DNA from: JBMYYE01 sp049609065 | GTDB lineage: Bacteria; Pseudomonadota; Alphaproteobacteria; Rhodobacterales; Rhodobacteraceae | Reading direction: 5' to 3' | Assembly: GCA_049609065.1 (NCBI GenBank) | Contig: JBMYYE010000069.1 | Coordinates: 1-12,241 of the forward strand | Length of the DNA stretch: 12,241 nt | Shown here: in pieces, positions 7,471 to 12,241 of the stretch | Layout: the number at the start of each line of letters is the position of its first letter | Numbering within the stretch: position 1 is the first letter of the stretch | Notes under the pieces: model-generated | Told to the model about the DNA's origin: nothing | Seen by the model: only the letters and a program-made list of their open reading frames with translations | Databases searched by the model: none | Translations under genes and position numbers: made by a program

Positions 7471-8304
7471 TTAGCCTTTAACAAAATACGCATCAGCAAA
7501 GCCGATGGATTTAACTTTTTTATGCATTTCTGCGCGTGAGGCGCTGTTTGTTGCGGGGCCGACAATGACCCGCCAGAACGTTTTACCTTTACTGGTCGTT
7601 TCCTTAACGGAGGCATTTAGCCCTGCCTTTTTCGACTTGGCCGCGGTGTCGTTGGCGTTGGATTTGACGCTAAAAATCCCAAGTTGAACATAGGGTTTTG
7701 TTAAACTTGATGCCTTAGTTGCTTTGGGGGCGGCTTTTGCTTTGCCCTTTGACTTCTCGGATTTTGCAATGGCGGCGGCGGCGATGTCTTTGGGATCTTC
7801 TAGTGCGGTTGCTTTGATGTCATCTTTTGCCCCCATGCCGTCTTTGAGGGTGACTTTTTCTTTGCTCGGAACCGCAACCTTTTCGCGGCGAAGCGCGGTT
7901 ACATTCAGTGTTGTCGGTTGCCCCGCAAGAATATCAAGGGCCGTCGCCGCATCTGATGAAATTTGGATGCGGGGTCCTACGCTTTCGCGTTCTCGGCGAA
8001 AAAGCGCACCGATGACAAATTTATCGGTGCCTTTTTTGCGAATGATGACCCGCTCAGGGTCTTTTACATCTGGGTGTGCCACCCATACCCCACCAAGTGA
8101 AGGACGCCCATCCCAGAGCCCCTTTTCCGTTTGTTGGAACACCTGTGGGGCCTCAACGTCCTGTTCAACCATTTCGCCAGACGTTTCCGTTTCTTGCGCC
8201 TTGGTTGGCTTTTTAAGGGAAAACCCTTCGGTTAGGTTGCATGCACTGGCCCCAAGAAGGAGGGCGCCAAGCGCGCTAAGATGAAAAATGCTGCGACGTG
8301 CCAT
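7471..8304 (-). CDS. RlpA-like lipoprotein with degenerate barrel domain and C-terminal SPOR domain
   Basis: This 277-aa protein starts at 8304, where GAGAGG precedes the ATG and a signal sequence begins at once. A start at 8340 would add 12 residues before it. A lipobox-like ASA-Cys22 suggests an outer-membrane lipoprotein, though the -3 residue is Ala rather than Leu. Residues 203-277 form a SPOR domain (KPYVQLGIFS to FADAYFVKG), which binds denuded peptidoglycan at division sites. Residues 64-140 line up by eye with the RlpA double-psi barrel: WVAHPDV matches TAAHxxLP, followed by ERVIIRKKGTDKFVIGALF and GPRIQISSDAATALDILAG. The NDRGP segment reads FRRERE, so the catalytic Asp appears lost. 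A low-complexity Lys/Ala linker separates the domains. Its position before a DacA-like gene supports RlpA ancestry. Confidence 0.82.
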   Translation of the reverse strand: MARRSIFHLSALGALLLGASACNLTEGFSLKKPTKAQETETSGEMVEQDVEAPQVFQQTEKGLWDGRPSLGGVWVAHPDVKDPERVIIRKKGTDKFVIGALFRRERESVGPRIQISSDAATALDILAGQPTTLNVTALRREKVAVPSKEKVTLKDGMGAKDDIKATALEDPKDIAAAAIAKSEKSKGKAKAAPKATKASSLTKPYVQLGIFSVKSNANDTAAKSKKAGLNASVKETTSKGKTFWRVIVGPATNSASRAEMHKKVKSIGFADAYFVKG

Positions 8305-8386
8305 GTTTGCCTCTCGTGCCGCATGAAAAGTGATTTTCACGCGTATTTGCCTCTAATTGGGTTTTTCCCCTTAATTCGTTGCGTGA

Positions 8387-8415
8387 ATCATATCTATGAA
8401 ACGGTGTCATGAAAA
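8387..8415 (-). promoter_or_regulatory. Candidate sigma-70 promoter for the seven-gene run
   Basis: On the minus strand, TTTTCA (8415-8410) and TATGAT (8392-8387) are separated by 17 nt. They match the -35 and -10 consensus at 4 of 6 and 5 of 6 positions. Transcription would start near 8380, leaving a leader of about 76 nt before the RlpA-like gene. Found by eye only, and AT-rich DNA here makes chance matches likely. Confidence 0.35.
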
Positions 8416-8452
8416 GGCCTAAGAAAAAAATGAGGTAAAACTGCGCATTTTT

Positions 8453-8481
8453 TTGCGAGTTTCTCTTTCAGAATCAAAAAT
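8453..8481 (+). promoter_or_regulatory. Candidate promoter for tRNA-Ser
   Basis: TTGCGA (8453-8458) and AAAAAT (8476-8481), spaced 17 nt, each match the sigma-70 hexamers at 4 of 6 positions. Initiation near 8488 would give a short 5' leader before the tRNA at 8505. It is weak, but it is the best-placed pair in the divergent region between the tRNA and the RlpA-like gene. Confidence 0.25.
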
Positions 8482-8504
8482 GACGCGTTAGGACCCTGCG
8501 AGAC

Positions 8505-8594
8505 GGAGAAGTGGCAGAGTGGTCGAATGCACCGGTCTTGAAAACCGGCGAGGGTTAACGCCCTCCCAGGGTTCGAATCCCTGCTTCTCCGCCA
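8505..8594 (+). tRNA. tRNA-Ser(UGA)
   Basis: A complete class II tRNA folds by hand. The acceptor pairs GGAGAAG (8505-8511) with CTTCTCC (8584-8590), with discriminator G8591 and an encoded CCA at 8592-8594. The anticodon stem is CCGGT/ACCGG around a CTTGAAA loop with anticodon TGA at 8539-8541. A long variable arm, GAGGG/CCCTC, is typical of serine tRNAs, and the T-arm is CAGGG-TTCGAAT-CCCTG. It reads UCA-type serine codons. It is the only plus-strand gene seen, lies divergent to the operon on its left, and marks the boundary to a more accessory-looking region on its right. Confidence 0.98.
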
Positions 8595-8696
8595 CCACAC
8601 CCAATAAATTTCTATGCTATAGCTTGAAATTTACGCCTTTGCTTTGCATGTAATTATGAGATCTTATCACAAAAGTGCTGGCATTAGTTGCGAGGC

Positions 8697-8742
8697 GATA
8701 TGCCGTGTGCCGTTCAAAATCTGGACGGGGAACGGCCATATC
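8697..8742. repeat. Nested inverted repeat (possible hairpin)
   Basis: GCCGTTC (8709-8715) pairs with GAACGGC (8730-8736) around a 14-nt loop. The bases just outside, GATATG (8697-8702) and CATATC (8737-8742), also pair, leaving a 6-nt bulge on one side: 13 base pairs in total. No U-tract follows on either strand, so it does not look like a simple terminator. Confidence 0.5.
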
Positions 8743-8865
8743 TTCTTAGTTTACAGGGATATGCGTTTAGCTTGCATGTGAGCGGTGCAAGGCATCGCCG
8801 TATCGGCGGTAGCACGCCGCGTGGTCGTTTTCAGTGTCTCGACTTCAAAATGTGGAAGGCGAAAT

Positions 8866-8937
8866 GGATATGCCCACTGTTCAAACTTTTAGACCTTTTT
8901 AGCTGGCCCTGACATTTGGCAGTAAAAGGGCATATCC
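8866..8937. repeat. 10-bp perfect inverted repeat GGATATGCCC/GGGCATATCC
   Basis: The arms lie at 8866-8875 and 8928-8937, 52 nt apart, just downstream of the 148-aa gene. No target-site duplication is obvious, and the interior holds no gene. Alone, a pair like this could occur by chance in 12 kb; its interest comes from the other GATATG copies nearby. Confidence 0.5.
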
Positions 8938-8947
8938 TCATTTTCAT

Positions 8948-9394
8948 TTAGGGGGCAATATCAATGCAAGAAACGTCGGTGCGCCCAAATGCATCATTCG
9001 CCGCGACGCCAATGCGTTTCACATCTTCTATAGGCAATGAATCGCTATGGAAGGCATAGAACCAAGTGCCGTCTTCAACGTCAAAATCGAGATTGTCGTG
9101 AATGAAGCGCTGGCCTTTTGTTTCGATTGCCAAGAAGGGTTGAGGTCCGAACACTTTGCCACGTTTGGTCCGAACTGTTAAATTTGGAACATCATCTTTT
9201 GGATTGCGGTCCAAAGTTAATGATAGCTCAAGCGGTTCGCTCTGTGACAAATCTAGGTCTAGAGTGGATTGGAACGCTTCGTTCGCTTTGCAAAATTTAT
9301 ACGGCACTGTTGGGTATTTTTTACGTGCGCGATCTATCATGTCACGCACTTCTTCAACTTCTGGGCCTAAGTCGCGGAAATCGTGGCTTGCCAT
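8948..9394 (-). CDS. Hypothetical protein, 148 aa, no recognised family
   Basis: I do not recognise this protein. It is soluble-looking, acidic and without signal peptide or membrane segment. A short charged helix-like N-terminus (DLGPEVEEVRDMIDRARKK) is followed by a probably beta-rich body with alternating hydrophobic stretches such as LELSLTLDR and NLTVRTKRG. It ends in VAANDAFGRTDVSCIDIAP. The two cysteines (in KFCKA and SCID) form no metal motif. The ATG at 9394 is the first possible start after an in-frame TGA and has GAAGG upstream. Its start lies inside a 42-codon ORF, suggesting a two-gene unit. It sits alone beside tRNA-Ser and the repeat-rich stretch, consistent with an accessory gene. 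Confidence 0.65.
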   Translation of the reverse strand: MASHDFRDLGPEVEEVRDMIDRARKKYPTVPYKFCKANEAFQSTLDLDLSQSEPLELSLTLDRNPKDDVPNLTVRTKRGKVFGPQPFLAIETKGQRFIHDNLDFDVEDGTWFYAFHSDSLPIEDVKRIGVAANDAFGRTDVSCIDIAP

Positions 9395-9495
9395 TTTCTT
9401 TCGCCTTCATAGAAAAAATTGCTTGAAAAAGGCCGGAAGGAAACCTTGATATGACCAACCAGTCCCCTCTCGCGGTGTTTCTGCGTCTTAGCCAT
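9367..9495 (-). CDS. Candidate small protein, 42 aa, overlapping the 148-aa gene
   Basis: The ATG at 9495 is preceded by a strong GAGGAG Shine-Dalgarno (9503-9508) at 7-nt spacing, among the best in the window. The product starts MAKTQKHRERG and is basic, with a Phe-rich centre (FRPFSSNFFYEGERKW). Its 3' end overlaps the start of the 148-aa gene by 28 nt, so it could be a small partner or a leader that couples translation. A longer reading from 9549 adds 18 residues but has no such ribosome-binding site. No family is recognised, and a remnant of a longer gene is the main alternative. Confidence 0.35.
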   Translation of the reverse strand: MAKTQKHRERGLVGHIKVSFRPFSSNFFYEGERKWQATISAT

Positions 9496-9665
9496 GCACG
9501 CGCTCCTCGGATCAAGATAGAGCGTCACACGTGCGCGCGATGTGAGCACCTGCCTCTGCTTAGAAAATCATGCAGCTCTCTCAATGGTGATGACGGTGCA
9601 CAATGCACACCTGTTCAACAACTCAAATAAAAAATGTAGTTTATCACATGCCGCAAAATGCATGC

Positions 9666-10898
9666 TCAGTCGGATGGTAGCGCTGATGCAGGAGCCAAGG
9701 AGCCTGAAACAATAGCGTCCACAAAATCAAGAACATTCATCGTTGCAGTCCCCAAAGGCGGCATATCCATGTTGGGAGCGCCACCCTCTTTGAGGGTTAA
9801 GAGGGCATGTAAGGCCTCCTCCAACGTATCACATGCTTGGCCAAAACCGAACTTTGTGTAGTCGACATAATCTTCGAATCCAACACAAATAACATTCTTT
9901 CCCATAAGTGCAGCCTCAAAACCCATTGTGCTTGTTTCGACCAAAACACTATCGGAAAGTAAAATAACCTCAGCAGCAGAAAGTTGCCGTCCATCATCCA
10001 ATACACCGTGTTTTGCATAGGTCGGCCACGCCACTTGCCCATTGGGGTGCGCGCGGATCACATACGCAAATTCTGTATGTTCCGAGCAGAATTCCTCTAA
10101 CCTATTGATAAGGGTTTCTATATCAATGAAGTCCTCACCAGTTGGTAAACTTGCACGGCTTGGAGCTGGGAACAAAATAATCGACTTATCCGAAAAGCCG
10201 ATCGTTTCACGAAGCGCGTTCCTCTTATCCTCTGCGTCTGGCCCCAAAACGAGATTGTCAAAAGCTGGATTTCCAGTGACACGAATACCGTCCCTTGGAA
10301 AGCCTTCTGCCACCATGCTTTCTTTGACAGGAGATGACAAAACAGCCAAATTGGGGCCGTACTCTGGCAAAGTAATCCAAATTTTTTCTTGCCTTAAAAA
10401 CAAATCACCAACGGCCAAACTTGGTATACCTTCTTGCTTTGCTGCGATCTGTAGTGCCAATTCAAAGCGAGGACTGGTTGTTGTTATCACAATGTCAGGC
10501 TTTGTTTTTTGCAAGTATCGCCGCGCGGCACCAACCGGGCAAAATGCCTCTCGTCCTCGTAACCGCAACTGTTCAAGCGCCTTTTCTTCCCCTAAGGTGA
10601 GTGCCATATCGCGCAAACCCAATGCAAAATAAATGCGCGTATCTTCTGCTGAAATATCCGGGTGAGAGTGCCCCGTTACAAATTCTTCGACAAGCTCAAG
10701 CCACTTTTGATCCTCCTCCGGATCCCAAAATGCAGCTATGGATTTCGCCTCAATCCCTTGGCGGTGGTATTCAGCATATGCCGTGGTGAGCCCGATTACA
10801 TCTGGCTTATCCCCGCGCGATATAAATCCACGCGCCAGTGCCACGCCAATTTGAACATGTCCGCCGCCATATGAGGCTATTAATGGTTTCAGGCACAT
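9666..10898 (-). CDS. Predicted GT-B fold glycosyltransferase
   Basis: This 410-aa protein lacks membrane segments. The N-terminus PLIASYGGGHVQIGVALARGF (Gly-rich loop with His14) resembles the first Rossmann unit of MurG-like and UDP-GlcNAc 2-epimerase-like GT-B enzymes. VTGNPAFDN (about 207-215) marks the domain linker seen in these families. The C-terminal half has FPAPSRAS, RAHPNG (about 282-287) and SDSVLVETSTMGFEAALMG (about 315-333), the usual position of the donor-nucleotide site. The donor and acceptor sugars are unknown. It starts 3 nt after the sulfotransferase stop with a GAGAGG ribosome-binding site, so the two are probably cotranscribed, suggesting they modify the same glycan. 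An epimerase role is a less likely alternative. Confidence 0.75.
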   Translation of the reverse strand: MCLKPLIASYGGGHVQIGVALARGFISRGDKPDVIGLTTAYAEYHRQGIEAKSIAAFWDPEEDQKWLELVEEFVTGHSHPDISAEDTRIYFALGLRDMALTLGEEKALEQLRLRGREAFCPVGAARRYLQKTKPDIVITTTSPRFELALQIAAKQEGIPSLAVGDLFLRQEKIWITLPEYGPNLAVLSSPVKESMVAEGFPRDGIRVTGNPAFDNLVLGPDAEDKRNALRETIGFSDKSIILFPAPSRASLPTGEDFIDIETLINRLEEFCSEHTEFAYVIRAHPNGQVAWPTYAKHGVLDDGRQLSAAEVILLSDSVLVETSTMGFEAALMGKNVICVGFEDYVDYTKFGFGQACDTLEEALHALLTLKEGGAPNMDMPPLGTATMNVLDFVDAIVSGSLAPASALPSD

Positions 10899-10901
10899 AG
10901 C

Positions 10902-11969
10902 CTACCTCTCATCACTGCCAAAGACGATATCCATCTCGGTCTTGTAAGGGTCGCTTCTATATCCTTGTTCTGGCGTTCCAGTAGAAAGATAGGAATTGAT
11001 GCGTTTTGCTAGCCATGGATCGTTCAGCAATTGGCCAAGGGCGCTTGGATCTAATGTCTCGGTGATTTGCTGACTGCCCGCATATCCAAGGGCGCTCATG
11101 TGGGGTTGGCAAAGCATTTCCACTAAGAAAAGCTCCTCATTGCTGAGCGTATCCTGCCAGCGGGATGTTGCTTTTGAAAAATTTGGGTCTGTTTCATCAA
11201 AGGAACTGTTGGTTCGCCAATCTTCGCCCTTAATTTCACTAAACTGGCTTAAATCGGCACAAGAGGCGCTAAAGTCTTCCCCAAGGAACGTGCATATTTT
11301 TTCCATTTGCTGATGCAAATCCGCGGCCATATCTTCTGCCTTCAACATGAGCACGCGATTATCGCCAAACTGCTCTGCATATTTGGGGACATCAATCATT
11401 GCCGCTTTGCAGTTGAGGCTTGCATCCATAAATGTCGGCCATGCTTCATATGTCATTTTTTTATACGAAGATGTGACATCGCGTGGATCTCTAAAAATAT
11501 GTATGACTTGACCTTCTGGAAACATCTTTAAGAACAACGGGATATCACGCCACTGCATGGCGAGCTTCTCTGCCCAGCGGGTTGCCGTTGCCTTCTCATT
11601 TACCAGAAGGGATTGCATCACTGCATTATAGACGGTGGCATGGTTTTTGGGCTGATCTTGCAGGGATTGTTCAATACCATGGGTATCGAGAACCAAATCC
11701 CATCGGGCAAGAATTCTTGCCGCAATTTCAGCCAGCAAATTGTTCAGGTTCGCGGCATCTTCCAAATTGTCATGATGCGGTATGCAAAATCGCAAATACT
11801 TAACAGTAGAAGAGGCCGCCGCAAAAGAGGGCAAATTGTTAATTGCTGCGGTCAGAAACGTTGTTCCACTGCGATAAACGCCAGACAACAGAACAGGACG
11901 GACACCTGAAAGAGAGCCATGCTGAATGTCTTTTATGTCAGTTGCGGGAGTATCCGGTCGCGTTTTCAA
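10902..11969 (-). CDS. Sulfotransferase family protein (PAPS-dependent), TTG start
   Basis: This 355-aa protein has the two PAPS-binding signatures of sulfotransferases. The 5'-phosphosulfate loop is GVYRSGTTFL at residues 30-39, and the 3'-phosphate motif is HIFRDPRDVTSSYKK at about 157-171. It would move sulfate from PAPS to a hydroxyl or amino group, plausibly on a surface glycan given the glycosyltransferase that follows. No signal or membrane segment is seen. The start is forced: the frame is closed by TGA shortly upstream, and the only initiator before the P-loop is TTG at 11969, with a weak purine-rich ribosome-binding site. The TTG lies in a perfect palindrome. GC in a sampled line (about 45%) is below the core operon (about 60% in two sampled lines), hinting at a different origin. 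Confidence 0.83.
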   Translation of the reverse strand: MKTRPDTPATDIKDIQHGSLSGVRPVLLSGVYRSGTTFLTAAINNLPSFAAASSTVKYLRFCIPHHDNLEDAANLNNLLAEIAARILARWDLVLDTHGIEQSLQDQPKNHATVYNAVMQSLLVNEKATATRWAEKLAMQWRDIPLFLKMFPEGQVIHIFRDPRDVTSSYKKMTYEAWPTFMDASLNCKAAMIDVPKYAEQFGDNRVLMLKAEDMAADLHQQMEKICTFLGEDFSASCADLSQFSEIKGEDWRTNSSFDETDPNFSKATSRWQDTLSNEELFLVEMLCQPHMSALGYAGSQQITETLDPSALGQLLNDPWLAKRINSYLSTGTPEQGYRSDPYKTEMDIVFGSDER

Positions 11970-11982
11970 AGTATCATACTTT
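11968..11982. promoter_or_regulatory. 15-bp perfect palindrome over the sulfotransferase start codon
   Basis: AAAGTAT-C-ATACTTT is a 7-bp perfect inverted repeat around one central base. It overlaps the TTG start at 11967-11969. A second palindrome, AACTT-AAA-AAGTT, lies at 11993-12005, 10 nt upstream. The position suits a repressor operator or a small hairpin masking the start, but palindromes of this size are expected about once in 12 kb by chance. Confidence 0.35.
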
Positions 11983-12241
11983 CTTTTGGCTCAACTTAAA
12001 AAGTTATGGCGTTAAAAGCTATCCACTATCACTAGTCCACCTTGATATGAATGATCCGAGCGAAACTGTAATCCATTAATGTTATTGCGTTGTATTGCCG
12101 CCACAACCTCACAGTCTGCACCAAAGGCACTGGGGTAAACCGTTAGGTTAGACGCATCGTTTCAAGTGTACGGGGTTTGGGTGTCGTCCGAAAGCTGGCT
12201 AGCGGTTCTTAGCCGTCTGGCCTTTATGTGGTAAATAGGGG
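11983..12241. other. Gene-free right end
   Basis: No convincing coding region is seen on either strand up to the window edge. It should contain the promoter of the sulfotransferase-glycosyltransferase pair, but I cannot place one with confidence. Near the edge, GGCTA (12198-12202) and TAGCC (12211-12215) could form a short hairpin. The stretch probably also holds the 5' region of whatever lies beyond the window. Confidence 0.4.

Larger units (their letters stand above)
8595..8947. other. Gene-free, repeat-rich stretch beside tRNA-Ser
   Basis: I see no convincing gene in these 353 nt; a 74-codon plus-strand reading from 8688 has no ribosome-binding site or family resemblance. What is visible is structure. 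AAATTTC/GAAATTT (8606-8632) could be a weak tRNA terminator. A nested inverted repeat spans 8697-8742. GGATATGCCC (8866-8875) and GGGCATATCC (8928-8937) are perfect inverted copies. The word GATATG or its complement occurs five times. An imperfect 20-nt direct repeat lies at 8713 and 8844 (17 of 20 identical). It may be remnant mobile or coding DNA, or an unannotated structured RNA. Confidence 0.5.

Noticed and set aside
8438..8462. Hairpin AAACT-G-CGCA / TGCG-AGTTT between the operon and the tRNA
   Set aside because: 9 bp with a bulge and a T-rich loop; it lies between two divergent promoters, so a terminator role makes no sense. Probably chance in AT-rich DNA.
8394..8600. 68-codon minus-strand reading across the tRNA, giving RDSNPGRAL
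   Set aside because: It is the antisense of tRNA-Ser; this peptide is a well-known false translation of tRNA genes.
8688..8912. 74-codon plus-strand reading in the repeat-rich stretch
   Set aside because: No ribosome-binding site, odd composition and no family resemblance; kept only as repeat-rich non-coding DNA.
8733..11337. 14-nt word CGGCCATATCTTCT shared by 8733 and 11324
   Set aside because: One shared 14-mer pair is about what chance gives in 12 kb, and the second copy is in coding sequence.
1914..12050. CCTTGATATG occurring three times (1914, 9445, 12042)
   Set aside because: Only the first copy has a matching second half for an FNR site; three copies of a 10-mer are not significant here.
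11843..12079. 78-codon plus-strand reading over the sulfotransferase start
   Set aside because: Overlaps a well-supported gene, has no ribosome-binding site and no recognisable sequence.
1..12241. CRISPR arrays, insertion sequences, integrases, riboswitches
   Set aside because: Looked for on both strands; no regular repeat-spacer pattern, no transposase or integrase motifs, and no recognisable riboswitch.

Overview
The window looks like chromosomal DNA of an alphaproteobacterium, most probably of the Roseobacter/Rhodobacteraceae group. The basis is protein style, the gene order lipoprotein-DacA-Tmk-HolB-TatD, a DUF1007/NicO pair, and moderate GC. This is recognition by eye, not a database result. 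Every protein gene I can support lies on the minus strand. The only plus-strand gene is a tRNA.

Layout from left to right. (1) Positions 1-836 hold a metal-homeostasis pair: a DUF1007 periplasmic protein overlapping the start of a NicO-type nickel/cobalt transporter that runs off the left edge. (2) Positions 850-1930 hold polyphosphate kinase 2 (ppk2), with its own terminator and a near-consensus FNR-type palindrome upstream. (3) Positions 1982-8304 are one tightly packed seven-gene run, read right to left: an RlpA-like SPOR lipoprotein, a D-Ala-D-Ala carboxypeptidase, thymidylate kinase, DNA polymerase III delta', a TatD hydrolase, a PhnP-like metallo-hydrolase and an AEC-family transporter. 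Junctions are overlaps or gaps of at most 12 nt, so the run is probably one operon joining cell-wall trimming, dTTP synthesis and replication. (4) Positions 8505-8594 hold tRNA-Ser(UGA). (5) Positions 8595-12241 look like an accessory segment beside the tRNA. It has a 353-nt gene-free stretch rich in small repeats, an unrecognised 148-aa gene probably coupled to a 42-aa small ORF, and a glycosyltransferase/sulfotransferase pair of lower GC than the core in the lines I sampled. It ends in a gene-free stretch with two palindromes.

The most interesting points are an RlpA-like lipoprotein that seems to have lost its lytic residues yet sits beside its DacA partner; the predicted oxygen-responsive control of ppk2; the repeat-rich stretch and small-gene pair next to the tRNA; and a TTG-started sulfotransferase whose start codon lies in a perfect palindrome. 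I found no complete new defence, mobile or biosynthetic system, and no integrase, transposase or CRISPR array.
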